NCBI RefSeq assembly: GCF_031143425.1
Contig: NC_090450.1
Coordinates: forward strand, 221,971,442 to 222,035,441
Length of the DNA: 64,000 nucleotides
DNA from: Pleurodeles waltl
Taxonomy: Eukaryota; Chordata; Amphibia; Caudata; Salamandridae
Direction of reading: 5' to 3'
The notes beneath the pieces were generated by a model. It made no database searches, was not told the DNA's origin, and was given only the letters and a program-made list of their open reading frames with translations. Below, one piece after another: positions 22,695-35,821 of the stretch. How positions within the stretch are numbered: position 1 is the stretch's first letter; each line of letters starts with the position of its first letter. Position numbers and translations under genes: made by a program.

Positions 22695-25658
22695 TGTAGG
22701 AAAGTACCATCTTTCTTGGCATGTTACCCCCAATTTCTGCCTGTTTGTCGGTGTGTTTTCACTGTCTCACTGGGATATTGCTAGTCAGGACCCCAGTGCT
22801 CATAGTTTGTGGCCTGTATGTCAGTATGTGTTACTGTGTTGTCAGTATACTTCACTGTCACTGGAGTACTGCTAACCAGAACTCCAGTGCTCATGCTCTC
22901 TCTGTTGGTAAATCTGTCACTATAGTCTAGTGACTTCATATTCCACTCCAAATTGGCATACTTGACACCCCTTATAAGTCCCTAGTATATGGTACCTTCG
23001 TACCCAGGGCATTGGGGTTCCAGGAGATCCTTATGTTCCAGGAGATCCTTATGGGCTGCAGCATTTCTTTTGCCATCCATAAGGAGCTCATACAAACCTT
23101 TCTTAAGGACTTCCATTGCAGTCTGAGTGAAATAGTGTAACCACTATTTCACAGCCTTTTTCATTGCACCAAGTAACTTAGAAGTCACCTATATGTCTAA
23201 CCTTCACTTCCTGCAGGCTAGGTGCAAAGTTACTGTGTATGAGGGCACCCTTGCAAGAGCAAAGGTACGCCCAAGTTGTTCAGGACCAATTTCCCAGACA
23301 TCGTGAGTGCGGGGACACCACTGTAAGCGTGCACTACATATATGTCAAAACATATATATAGCTTCACAATGGTAACCCCGAATGTGGCCATGTGAGATGT
23401 TTAAGATTGTGAAATTGTACCCCCAATCCAATTCTGGTATTAGGGGTCCAATTGCATGCACCCTGTGGGCTCCACCATGAACCCCCAGTACTGCGAAACC
23501 AGCTCTCTGAGGTTTCCACTGCAGCCCCAGCTGCTTCTACCTCACAGACAGGTTTCTGACCTCCTGGGGATTGAGCAGCTCAATCCAGGTAGGCAGAACA
23601 ATGCATTTACTTTAGGAGAGGGGTGTTACACCCTCTCCCATTGGAAATAGGTGTTACAGGCATGGGAGGCGTAGCCTTCCAGAGCCTCTGGAAATGCTTT
23701 GAAAGGCACAAACGGTGCCCTCCTTGCATAATCCAGTCTACACCGGTTCAGGGACCCCCAGTCCCTGCTCTGGCATGAAACTGGACAAAGGAAGGGGAGT
23801 GACCACTTCCCTGTCCATCACCACCCCAGTGGTGGTCCCCAGAGCTCCTCCAAAGTGTCCCTAGCATTAGTCATCTTGAAGTCCAAGGTGTGGGGACCCT
23901 CTGGGAGCATCTGAGTGGCCAGTGCCAGCAGGTGACGTCAGAGACCCCTCCTGATAGGTCCATGCTTGGTTAGGTAGCCAATCCCCCTCTCAGGGCTATT
24001 TAGGGTCTCTCCTCTGGGTGTTTCCTCAGATTCAGTTTGCAAGACTCCACCAGGACTCCTCTGCATCCTCTTCTTAAGCTTCTGACCATCGGATCAACCG
24101 CAGACTGATCCAGAAACTCAGTAACTGCAACAAAGTATCCAAGAAGGCTACTGTGACCCTCCAACTTCACCTCCAGCCAGCAACTGCAACAGTTTCCAGG
24201 CTGTGCATGCTCTGAGGACTGCCTGTCTTCATTCTGCACCAGAAGGACCAAAGGAATCTCCCGTGGAGTGACAAAGTCACTTCTCTGCTTCAGCAGGCAC
24301 CTATATGCAGCGACAACTGGTACTCTGGGTCTCCTCTCATCTCAACGAACATGATCCCTGGAACACAGGTGGTGGATCAAAGTGACCCTGACTGCCCAAA
24401 GGTCCAGCTGTCCAAATTTGGTGGAGGTAAGAGCTTGCCTTCCCATGCCAGATAGTACCCCTGTGCAACGCATGTTCTGCAGCTCCTTGGGCTTCTGTGC
24501 ACTTCTTCCAAGAATCCTTTGTGCACAGTGTAGCCCAGGTCCCCAGCATTCTATCCTGCGATGCTCAGCTCCCTGAGTTGTTCTCCGGCGGCATAGATCC
24601 CTTTGTGTAGTGCTGCAATGACCACCATTTGCAACTCCTTTGTCCTCATGTTCTGGGATGCATGTGGGTGCTGCCTGGTCTTCTGAGGATTCTCTGAAGT
24701 GCTGAGAGCCCCCTCTGTCTCCTCAGTCTGAGTTGAGACACCCAGGTCCCTCCTGGGCCCAGGTAGTGCCTTTTCCTGTCAACCATGAAATTTGCGTGAG
24801 CCAAGGCTTGTTGGTGGCATCCAATGGCAAAAACCAGTCTGCATTCTTCTACACAACGTGGGAAATCTCCTGCACCAACCAGAAATCCGCAGCTGTCTTC
24901 TTTGGAGCATTTCAGACTTTTCTTCCAACCGGAGAATCCACTTTTGCATCTTCATCCCGGTTAGCAGGGGCACCTGTTCTTCCTGGACTCTTCATCGACT
25001 TCTGGACTTTGCCTCTACTCTCCACAAGTCTTCAGGTCTAGGAATCCATCGTTGGTATCTTGCAGTCTTGCTTGTTTTTTGCATAATCCTTTACCATGAC
25101 TTTTAGTGTGTTCTGAGTAAACTTGCTGTACTTTACTCCTGTTTTCCTGGGCTCCAGGGTGGGGTATTTTACTTACCTTTGGTGTTTTCTTACACTCCCA
25201 GCGCCCCTCTACACATTACACTTGCCTAGGGGGGAACCGACATTCGCATTCCACTATTTTAGTATATGGTTTCTGTTGCCCCCAGGCCTATTGCAAGCTA
25301 TTGTGTTTTTCACTGTTTGAACTATTTTATGACTGTTTACTTACCTGATTTTGTTACTACTGTATTTATTATGTATAATACTTACCTCCAAAGGGAGTAT
25401 AGCCTCTAATATATTTTTGGCCTTGTGTCACTAAAATAAAGTACCTTTATTTTTGGTAACACTGAGTATTTGTCTTTCTTGTGTGTAAGTACTGTGGGAC
25501 TATAGTGGTATTGCAAGAGCTTTGCATGTCTCCTAGTTCAGACGTGGCTACTCTGCTACAGCTACCTCTAGACAGCCTAAGCTGCTAGACACTACCTACA
25601 TTTCACTAAGGTGGATCACTGGGCCTGGTACCACTGCAAACCAGGTCAACTTCTCACA
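22695..25658 (+). mobile_element. 2964-bp solo LTR (family A), plus orientation
   Basis: It begins TGTAGGAAAGTACC and ends CTTCTCACA. Its sequence matches the reverse complement of 14374-17444 along its whole length. Both copies share CCCTAGTATATGGTAC, GGTATTGGGGTTCCAGGAG (with changes) and the AATAAAGTACCTTTATTTT poly(A) area (25435-25453). GTAGGG occurs just outside both ends as a candidate duplication, but with one or two extra bases. No internal coding region is present. An apparent duplication AGGAGATCCTTATG occurs near 23025-23050. Confidence 0.7.
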
Positions 25659-27243
25659 AAGTAGGGCATGTGCTCTTACGTTTTGCATGTCCTGGCAGTA
25701 AAAAACTCCTAAAGTTGTTTTTCACTATATTGAGGCCTATCTCCCTCATCGACTAACACTAAGTTACCTTATTACATTTAATACATGCTACCTTTAGATT
25801 GTGACAACATAAAGATCTGCTGTTTACACTCAAATTAAATTAATTGTAATATAGAACCCTCTATAATGGTAACGTTGGATTTTAAGCTACAATTCTGAAA
25901 ATACCACTTTTAGGAAGTTGCCCTTTTCTTGTCTCAAACATCTGTGCCTTCTGCCAGTGTCTTGGGTCACATCAGTGTGCAGAACTCTGCTGTTGAGGCT
26001 TGTGTATTGCTTTTAGACAGTTGCAAAAAGTTGGCTTAGGCATTGACAGGATGAGACATTCTGGCAGAATGACCAGGGAGGTGCTGTGCCCATCCCCACT
26101 TAAATTTCAATGCCTCCTGCACAGACAAAGGCACCTGACATCAGGCCTGGCCCGGCAGTTGTCACCCCGCCTCCACTTGCTGGACCCTTGGCTGATATCA
26201 TTAGAAGCTCCTCCTGTAAGAAAAGGAAACATCCCAATGTTGGGCTTCTTGGCACTGTGGATGGACAAACTCAAGCCAAGATTCTGCCACAAACAGGATT
26301 CTCTGGTGAAACCTGCTCTTCGCGCCGACAACTGTCCGCAGCAGTATGAGACATGCACTTTGCACCACAGCAACAACAGCTTGCGACAACCACCAACAAC
26401 AAGTTATAGCAATGGCCGTCTACAATGCCCGACAGGTTCTTTGTACTATAGCGATGACTGTCCGCACAACCCAACCTGCTCTACATGCTACAGTGATGAC
26501 CATCCTCAATGCTCAGTTTCCTCCTCATGGCCTACCCCAACATAAAGGAAATTCTTTGCACCAGACTTTGAGGTTTGGTACCTATATCCAGGAAGCGCTA
26601 CATAATTGTTGGCCTGAACTTGTGACTAGATGACCGCAAGTGGAGCTTTGCGGATTTTGGTACTATTTTCACTGAACACTTTAACATTGAATATCTCTAG
26701 TTATTGGATATTTGTGGTTCCGGTATAATTTTATTTATTTAAATATATTCTATTTTTCTAACGTGGTTTGGGATTTTTCTTGTGTTGTCACTTGATTACT
26801 GTTTGTGTGCTTTTTAAAATACCTTTCAAATTGCCTCCTGGTTAATCCTGACTGCTTTTGTGTTGAAATACCAAAGGATTAAGCATAGGTTAATTTGTGA
26901 CTTTGTGGTTCACCGTGACAAGAATTGTGGCTGTTGCCAAAGGAGGCTTCCACCCCCTTCCAACAATAACACAATTTCTTACAATTACCCTTGTGTATAT
27001 GAATAGAGATTCCAGGGTTGGGATCCTCCCAGAGTTCAAGGCCCCTTGAAGGTGCCAGAAAAGGTGCTCCAGGCAAAGCCCCTCAAAGCCCACACACTGA
27101 TGTCCAACTCCTGAAGCCAGCTGCAAGGTCTCCATCCTGGATGCACTGAATTGCTCACCTGTTCTACAAATAAACAAATTGCCACACCATCAATCATTCA
27201 TAAGTCTTTGAAGGAAGGCTGCAGAGAGGGATTTGCATCAAGA
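25659..27243. other. Anonymous DNA with a short 42-bp tandem repeat
   Basis: Around 26404-26515 a 42-bp unit recurs, starting TATAGCAATG, TATAGCGATG and TACAGTGATG. It keeps a 181-codon frame at 26000-26545 open. I find no domain in that frame and do not call it a gene. The rest holds nothing I recognise. Confidence 0.35.
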
Positions 27244-29088
27244 TGTTAGAAATTAGGTCTCTAGTTGGCAGTGGTTTGCACTGTGTCCAAGTACGGAGCC
27301 TCACTCCAGTCAGGGTAAGTGAGTCATACAGCTAAGATAACTAACTCCTGCTCACCCCATTGGTAACTTGGCTCAAGCAGTTAGGCTTATCTCAGAGGCT
27401 ATGTGTTAAGTGTTTGTACACAAACACACAGAGTAACACAGTAAAAACACCACAAACGTACTCCACACCAGTTTAGAAAAAATAGGCAATATTTATCTGA
27501 GTGAAATAAGACCAAAACGACAAAAATCCAACATACACAAGTAAAGATGTACATTTTCAAAGATAAAATGTGGTATAGTGCTTAGAAACACAATAGCTCC
27601 AACTGGGGCTATTCCAACGGCTTGACAGAGTCGCTTCCAATGGTCCGGTGCCACCCACAAGGGAACACAGGCCGGCTACAGACTTGTGGAGACCCTAGTT
27701 ATAGTACCTTGGAAAACGATAAGGAAACAAAAAAAAATGTTGCACCGAGTCGGGGAGTTGAGGAGTTGCTGGAGCCGGTGCAGCACTGTTTCCTTACTGC
27801 CACTAGGGAGTTGAGGTATCAGGTCCTTACTGCTAGGCAGGGGAGGTGAGGTGTCAGTTCCTTACAGTTGCAGAGGAGGTGAGACTGCATTGGCAGCAAG
27901 GGGTCGGTTTCTTACAACAAGGCAGGGTCATGAATCAGGCATAGTGGTAGTCCCTCCTACAGATTCCAGCTCTTCTTCCTGGAAGAATTTCCTCAGCCCA
28001 GAAGGATTCTAACTATGTGGGCTCAAAGATAAAGTACTCATACCCATTTCTGTCTTTAATGTAAGCAACCTTCAAAGAGAAGTCTGTAGTGCACAAGACC
28101 ATGCCTTCCCCTGCCCTTGCCCCAGGCACATTCCAGGGTGTTGGAGACAGCTTTGAGTGAGGACAGGCAGAGCCCTATTCAGGTACAAGTGTCAGCTGCT
28201 CCCAGCTCAGGAAGACCCATCAGCCTGGTGATAGGCATCAAGATATGCAGGGCACACATCAGCTCCCTTTGTGTGACTGTCTAGAGTGAATACACAAACA
28301 GCCCAACTGTCATCCTGACCCAGAAGTGTTTTCACCAGAGAGGCAGAGGGACAGAATGGTTAAGCAAGAAAATGCCCACTTTCTCAAAGTGGCATTTTCA
28401 AACTCATAATTCAAAAATTGACTTCACTAAAAGATGTATTTTTAAATTGTGAGTTCAGAGACCCCAAACTCCCTTCTCTATCTGCTCCCAATGGGAAACT
28501 ACACTTTAAGATATTTCAAGGTAATTTCCATGTTACCGTATGGCAGAGATAATCCTTGCATATTGAAAAACAAATAGAACAGAATTTCACTATCAGAAAA
28601 TTTAAACATATCAGTACATGTCCTACCTTTTAAATGCACTGCACCCTGCCCACTGGTCTGCCTTGGGCCTATTTTCGGGGTGACTTACATGTAGTAAAAG
28701 GAATAGTTTGGGCCTGGCAAGTGGGTGCATTCCCTAGGTCAACATTGCAGTTTAAAACTAAACACAGAGGCACTGCAATGGCAGGCCTAAGACATGTTTG
28801 TAGGACTACTCATACGGGTGGTACAATCAGTAACATTTGATTTACAGGCCCTGCGCACATCTGGTGCACTCTACTAGGAACTTACTAGTAAATCAAATAT
28901 TCCAATCGTGAATAAACCAATGAACAATACAATTTACACAGGGAGCACTTGCACTTCAGCACTGTTCAGCAGTGGTAAAGTACCCAGAGCCCTAAAGCCA
29001 GCAAAATAAACTCAGCACACCAGTAAAAAACAGGCGATCAGAGGCAAAAGGTCTGGGGTTGACCCTGCAGAAAGGGCCATTTCCAACC
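27244..29088 (-). mobile_element. 1845-bp solo LTR (family B)
   Basis: On the plus strand it opens TGTTAGAAATTAGG and closes ATTTCCAACC. Read on the minus strand it therefore starts near GGTTGGAAATGG and ends CTAACA. Flanks CAAGA and TAAGA give a 5-bp duplication with one mismatch. The inner ends GGTTGGAAAT and TTTCTAACA are the expected near-inverted LTR termini. There is no gag or pol. The orientation follows from resemblance of the minus-strand start to the other LTRs here. Confidence 0.6.
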
Positions 29089-30706
29089 TAAGACAACATC
29101 AGATACCAATCCACAGGCTCCAGAAAGTTGAAAAGCTTGGACTACAGGGAAAATACTTTGATGTGCAAAGAGAAGGACGAGGGGTCAGGGAGGGACACAC
29201 CACTCAAAAGAAGTAGACTCCCACCTCCCATCACAGCATACTGAAAGAGCATAACCTGGCTGTGCCATTATGCTTTTGAAAAAGAGTAATCAGGTACATA
29301 TAGAACATGTGTAAACCGCTTTTATGTAAACGTAGTGCACTGCAAAGTCAAATTCTTGAAGTGCACATATGAGCAGAAGCCTGCAAATAACCCATTTAAA
29401 CCACATCTATGCAATTATTAATCAAATGCATTGGTGTTCTGATGTTTAGAAATTATATATACTCCTATATCTATTTTCTCCTACTATTATATTTATGATA
29501 ATTTAATGTATAACTTTATAATCAAATGTGTGTTAAAAGTCTGTGTTGAACAGGCTGGAGTTAAGGTCTGTGTTTTATTTTCCCATTTAAAATGTCAATG
29601 TGAGGTTTGTTCTTGTTGTTCAATCTTCTGATTTCCAGGTGCCTCCTTACTAGTCTTCAGTTAATAAGAAGTACAGTGTTAAGCACAGATAAAGTGGTGT
29701 AAAGATGGGTTGCCAAGGTTGTGGAGCAGTCACAAGGAGCTGTAAGAACAACTCCCTTTTCAGATTCCTAGACATGAGAGTAATCCAAGGTCACACAGAT
29801 GTGTTTTGGAGATGATAAATGCTAATTGGATGCAATTCACAATGGTGCCCTGTCAGTGGACATTTTGTTGCCTTTGATGTCAGCTACTGGAAGGTTTTGA
29901 GGTTCACTAAAGTGTTATTTTAGCTAGTCTAGATTTAGATTCCCATTTGGCTCTTGAATAGAATTGACTTTTAGAGAGGTGCAGACCTCTTCCTTTGCTA
30001 GGCTAGTAGCTTTATGCTACACACATCTCTCTTGCAGAAACATCTGCTGAAGTTTCTGTAATGGTGAATTTTTTTCTTTGAACTTATCCTTAGCTTATTA
30101 GGATAATTAGGAATTTAGATTCAATGATTAGGCAGGAAATCTAAGCTTGAATTCAAAGCATGATATGCTTTTCCTTATTTACTGCAGTGCTGCCATCAAG
30201 ATAGTAGTCTTTTATATGCTGGTGATATTTAATATTGTACAACGCTTTAATTCTGCTTTGATGATTCTCTACAGAATAGAGGATGTTTTTGAGACTCATT
30301 ATGTAAGTTTAATTCTGAGTCTGCAATAAATCCCTTTCTAAACTTTAAGGCCCAGATTTATATTTTTTGGTATTTTTTGGTACAGTTAACTACAAGATGC
30401 AGCAGTCACAAGCCATCCACACCTATATGCATTATAGTTTCAGAATGCTTGGAACTTAAAGGTAACACCATGGTTCTCTTTATCATAAGAATGGATTTCT
30501 CCCAAATGAAACCCTTTTGCAATAACAAAGGACTGGTGAAATCATAACACTCAAATCTCTATTTGCGGCTGCATGCAGCTCTTTACTGCCAGGTGATAGT
30601 TCAGGCAACTGTTCTAACTAAGATGTTTATCTGTAAACTGCCAGTATCACCAGGATGTCCTTGACCAAAGCAGTAACCAGCTGACTTTTTACCCTTAAAA
30701 AACTTT
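29089..30706. other. Anonymous intergenic DNA
   Basis: No gene is seen. Near 30348 GGCCCAGATTTATATTTTTT resembles one end of a TIR element, without a partner. Confidence 0.3.
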
Positions 30707-31343
30707 GTTGGTCATTACAACCCTGGAGGTCTGTGTTAAAGCGGCGCTAAGAACGGCAACAGGCCGGTGGAAAAAAAATGTGAATAACGACCGTGGCAGA
30801 AACCGCCAATAAAGACAGCCACTTTAACACTCCGACCGCCACGGCGGTACAAACAAACAGTATGGCGGTCACCGCCAACAGACAGACGGAGGACAATGTA
30901 CCGCCCACTGTATCACAACCTACCAATCCGCCACCTTTTCTTGGACGGATTCCCTGCGAACAAAAACACAGTGAAAACTGTACTTCGAAGGGAAAACGCT
31001 CACCTGTACACACCCCACGAGGAACCAGGACGCCATGGAACCAGAGCTGCACATTCTCCCTGCCCTTATCTTCTTGCTCCTCTACCAGGAGCACGAACGC
31101 CGGCGGCGAAGACCACGGTGAGTTCTGCACCTACAACACAGGGGAAGGGGGAGGGAAAAAACAGGGACACACACACGCAACACCCCCACCCCTACCCTCA
31201 CCCACTACAACACACACACTAATACAGCATGAAACATTACAGTTACACCCCCAAACCCCCCGGAAGAATGCAAAGACAAAAGGAAATTAGTGTAACCATT
31301 GTAATATATTAAAATCCAGTACGCAAAAATATATATGCAATAT

Positions 31344-33718
31344 TGTAAGGAAATGCCTCCTTGGCATGGTTACCCCCTGACTTTTTGCCTTTGCTGATGC
31401 TATGTTTTGAATTGAAAGTGTGCTGAGGCCTAGATAAGTCACCCCTCTAGCAGGCCTTACAGCCCTAAGGCAGGGTGCGCTATACCATAGGTGAGGGCAC
31501 CAGTGCATGAGCACTGTGCCCCTACAGTGTCTAAGCAAAACCTTAGACATTGTAAGTGCAGGGTAGCCATAAGAGTATATGGTCTGGGAGTCTGTCAAAC
31601 ACGAACTCCACAGCACCATAATGGCTACACTGAAAACTGGGAAGTTTGGTATCAAACTTCTCAGCACAATAAATGCACACTGATGCCAGTGTACATTTTA
31701 TTGTAAACTACACCCCAGAGGGCACCATAGAGGTGCCCCCTGAAACCTTAACCAACTACCTGTGTAGGCTGACTGGTTCTAGCAGCCTGCCACACTCGAG
31801 ACATTTTGCTGGCCCCATGGGGAGAGTGCCTTTGTCACTCTGAGGCCAGTAGCAAAGCCTGCACTGGGTGGAGATGCTAACACCTCCCCCAGGCAGGAGC
31901 TGTAACACCTGGCGGTGAGACTCAAAGGCTCACCCCCTTTGTCCCAGCACCGCAGGGCACTCCAGCTAGTGGAGTTGCCCGCCCCCTCCGGCCACGGCCC
32001 CACTTTTGGCGGCAAGGCCGGAGGAAATAATGAGAATAACAAGGAGGAGTCACTGGCCAGTCAGGACAGCCCCTAAAGGGTCCTGAGCTGAAGTGACTCT
32101 AACTTTTAGAAATCCTCCATCTTGCAGATGGAGGATTCCCCCAATAGGGATAGGATTGTGACCCCCTCCCCTTGGGAGGAGGCACAAAGAGGGTGTACCC
32201 ACCCTCAGGGCTAGTAGCCATTGGCTACTAACCCCCAGACCTAAACACACCCTTAAATTTAGTATTTAAGGGCTTCCCTGAACCTAAGAATTTAGATTCC
32301 TGCAACTTACCGAAGAAGAAGACTGCTGAGCTGAAAACCCCTGCAGAAGAAGAAAGAAGACACCAACTGCTTTGGCCCCAGTCCTACCGGCCGGTCTCCT
32401 GCCTTCTAAAGAAACCTGCTCCAGCGACGCTTTCTCAAGGACCAGCGACCTCTGAATCCTCAGAGGACTGCCCTGCTTCAAGAGGAACAAGAAACTCCCG
32501 AGGACAGCGGACCTGCTCCAAAAAGACTGCAACTTTGTTTCAGAGGAGCAGATTTAAAGACCCCTGCAATCCCCGCAAGAAGCGTGAGACTTGCAACACT
32601 GCACCCGGCGACCCCGACTCGACTGGTGGAGAACCAACACCTCAGGGAGGACCCTCCGGCGATTCCGAGACTGTGAGTAACCAAAGTTGTCCCTCCTGAG
32701 CCCCCACAGCGACGCCTGCAGAGGGAATCCCCAGGCTCCCCCTGACCGCGACTGCCTGACTCTAAAATCCCGACGGCTGGAAAAGACCCTGCACCCGCAG
32801 CCCCCAGCACCTGAAGGATCGGAACTTCAGTGCAGGAGTGACCCCCAGGAGGCCCTCTCCCTTTCCCAGGTGGTGGCTACCCCGAGGAGCCCCCCCCTTG
32901 CCTGCCTGCATCGCTGAAGAGACCCCTTGGTCTCCCATTGATTTACATTGGAAACCCGACGCTTGTTTCTACACTGCACCCGGCCGCCCCAGTGCCGCTG
33001 AGGGTGTACTTTTTGTGTGAACTTGTGTTCCCCCCGGTGCCCTACAAAACCCCCCTGGTCTGCCCTCCGAAGACGCGGGTACTTACCTGCTGGCAGACTG
33101 GAACCGGGGCACCCCCTTCTCTCCATTGAAGCCTATGCGTTTTGGGCACCGCTTTGAACTCTGCATCTGACCGGCCCTGAGCTGCTGGTGTGGTAACTTT
33201 GGGGTTGCTCTGAACCCCCAACAGTGGGCTACCTTGGACCCCAATCTTAACCCCGTAGGTGGTTTACTTACCTGCAAAACCTAACAATACTTTACCTCCC
33301 CCAGGAACTGTGAAAATTGCAGTGTCCACTTTTAAAACAGCTAATTGTGTTTTATGTGAAAAGTATATATGCTACTGTAATTATTCAAAGTTCCTAAAGT
33401 ACCTTTCAAATGAGATATTACATGTAGAATTTGAACCTGTGGTTCTTAAAATAAACTAAGAAAATATATTTTTCTATAACAAAACCTATTGGTCTGGATT
33501 TGTCTCTGAGTGTGTGTTCCTCATTTATTGCCTGTGTGTATGTACAACAAATGCTTAACACTACTCCTTTGATAAGCCTACTGCTCGACCACACTACCAC
33601 AAAATAGAGCATTAGTATTATCTCTTTTTGCCACTATCTTACCTCTAAGGGGAACCCTTGGACTCTGTGCATACTATTCCTTACTTTGAAATAGTGCATA
33701 CAGAGCCAACTTCCTACA
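31344..33718 (+). mobile_element. 2375-bp solo LTR (family C) nested in Harbinger
   Basis: It starts TGTAAGGAAATGCC and ends CCAACTTCCTACA. AATAT on the left and ACTAT on the right form a 5-bp duplication with one mismatch. An AATAAA lies at 33449-33454, about 265 bases before the 3' end. The first 50 bases share GGCATG(G)TTACCCCC with family A, so the two LTR families are related. No gag or pol is present. Confidence 0.7.
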
Positions 33719-33969
33719 ACTATTCACAAATATATACACCAAGAGTAGTAGTCCAGATATTGCTCCATTGAAGTCAGGGGAACACTGGGCCCACACGGAA
33801 TTGGCGAGGCCCACACTCAATACCCGAACAAGACGGAGAGAACACTGCAGGGGCATCAGATAGCAATAAAACAGGCACCTCAGGGGGAAGGGAAAGGGGG
33901 GCACCTCAGCCAGTTGAGTGCACAACGCCAAATCCACGAGGGGGGCCACATGCCCACTGTTCAATCCTC

Positions 33970-34115
33970 TGGAGTGCAAAGCCACAGTCTCTCAAGTCTC
34001 TACAGTGGGTGGGTTGCCCAGTGTTAGATCCTGGGGAGTGCAAAGCCACAGTCTCCCAAGTCTCTACAGTGGGTGGGTTGCCCACTGTTGAATCCTAGGG
34101 AATTGCAAAGGCACA
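33970..34115. repeat. 64-bp tandem repeat, about two copies
   Basis: The unit starts GGAGTGCAAAGCCACAG and ends near GTTGAATCCT. Two clear copies and one degraded copy follow each other directly. It lies in the left arm of the Harbinger element. Confidence 0.65.
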
Positions 34116-34136
34116 GTCTGTCAAGTGGATAACAGT

Positions 34137-34630
34137 CTCCACTGGTTCTGGAGGGGGCTTTGTGCCCAGAGTGCTTCATCCTGCCAAGCACTGAGGTAAT
34201 GGATGTATCTCTCCACTTGTTCTGGAGGGGGCTTTGTCCCAGAGGGCTTCATCCTGTTAAGGACAGAGGTAGTGGATGCCTTTCTCCACTGGTTCTGGAG
34301 GGGCTTTGTGCCCAGAGTGCTTCATCCTGCTAAGGACAGAGGTAGTGAATGCCTTTCTCCACTGGTTCTGGAGGGGGGCTTTGTGCCCAGAGTGCTACAT
34401 CCTGCTAAGGACAGAGGTAGTGGATGTATCTCTCCACTGGTTCTGGAGGGGGCTTTGTGCCCAGAGTGCTTCATCCTGCTAAGGACTGTGTGAGTGGATG
34501 TATCTCTCCACTGGTTCTGGAGGGGGCTTTGTGCCCAGAGTGCTTCATCCTGCTAAGGACAGAGGTAGTGGATGCCTTTCTCCACTGGTTCTGGAGGGGG
34601 CTTTGTGCCCAGAGTGCTACATCCTGCTCG
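34137..34630. repeat. 74-bp minisatellite, seven copies
   Basis: Copies begin with CTCCACTGGTTCTGG (one reads CTCCACTTG) at 34137, 34211, 34284, 34357, 34432, 34506 and 34580, spaced 73-75 bp. The unit length is not a multiple of three. It lies beyond the coding repeats of the neighbouring minus-strand gene, so it is probably 3' untranslated or spacer sequence. Confidence 0.85.
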
Positions 34631-34769
34631 TGGCGGACACAGTAGCGTCAGTGCCCTTGGCGCTCATGGGCCAGCGGTGCTTGTGGCGGCGGTGTCCTGT
34701 TCAGCGGTGCTTGTTGCCGGGTGGTCCTTGGCAGCGACTCAGCCTCTGGCGGTGCTGTCTGGCCCAGCG

Positions 34770-35480
34770 ACTCAGCTGCTGGCGGTCATTTCTGGCCTAG
34801 CGGGGCTGGTGCTGGTGGTCCTGTCTAACCCAGCGGGGATGGTGCTGGTGGTGCTGTCTGGCCCAGATTCTCAGCTGCTGGTGGTCCTTTCTGGACCAGC
34901 GGGGAGGGTTCTGGCGGTCCTGTCTGGCCAAGCGGGGCTGGTGCTGGCCGTCCTTTCTGGCCCAGCGGGGCTGGTGCTGGCGGTCCTTTCTGGCCCAGCT
35001 GAGCTGGTGCTGGCGGTCCTGTCTGGCCCAGCGGGCTGGTGCTGGCGGTGCTGTCTGGCCCAACGACTCAGCTGCTGGCGGTCGTTTCTGGCCCAGCGGA
35101 GCTGGTGCTGGCGGTCCTGTCTGGTCCAGCGGGGCTGGTGCTGGTGGTCCTTTCTGGCCCAGCGGGGCTGGTGCTGGCGGTCCTTTCTGGCCCAGCGGGG
35201 CTGGTGCTGGCAGTCCTTTCTGGCCCAGCGGGGCTGGTGCTGGCGGTCCTGTCTGGCCCAGCGGGGCTGGTGCTGGCGGTCCTGTCTGGCCCAGCGGGGC
35301 TGATGGCGGTGGCCTCCTGGGCAGTGGGGATGATGGTGGTGGCCTCCTGGGCAGCAGGGATGATGGCGTTGGCCACCTGGGCAGCGGGGCTGATGGCGGT
35401 GGCCTCCTGGGCAGCGGGGATGATGGCGGTGGCCTCCTGGGCAGCAGGGATGATGGCTGTGGCCTCCTAGGCAGCGGGGA
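34770..35480 (-). repeat. Codon-length minisatellite (33-bp then 30-bp units)
   Basis: From about 34890 to 35300 a 33-bp unit repeats, reading GPERTASTSPA on the minus strand. From about 35300 to 35480 a 30-bp unit repeats, reading AQEATAIIPA. All units are whole codons, so several minus-strand frames stay open, including one of 495 codons at 34797-36284. The repeats join the C-terminal low-complexity tail of the SANT gene at 35822-37928 after one or two frameshifts, so they may once have been translated. One stop (TAG) breaks the presumed native frame near 35470. Confidence 0.7.
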
Positions 35481-35821
35481 TGATGGCGGTCTTCTCCGCC
35501 GTGCTGCCCTTCCCAGACTTGCTGAGTTTCTTGTGCCCCTTCCCCACCTTGGAAGGTGTCGCAGCTGACTCCACACTCCCACATGTACCCCTGGAAGTGG
35601 CTTCGGTGACTCGAGTCCTCCCCCTCTCCGCCGGGCACTGGCCAACTTTTGATGCTTGACAGGTGGGGGACTGTCCGTGCTGTGGCTCCTTACCACACTG
35701 CCTGCGCTGCTGCCTGGTGCACTCCAGAATCTGGTGACCACTGGCACCACTGGTCCCAGAGATGTTGTGGCTGAGTTGCTAGGTTGGGACCTGGAGAGTC
35801 GGGTCCTAGGAGACTGACGGG

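Noticed and set aside
34572..35470. Plus-strand open frames of 243 and 143 codons rich in V, L, S, G
   Set aside because: These are antisense to the codon-length minisatellite; whole-codon units keep all frames open.
34137..35480. Regularly spaced repeats resembling a CRISPR array
   Set aside because: The repeats abut directly with no unique spacers, and the DNA is eukaryotic. They are minisatellites.
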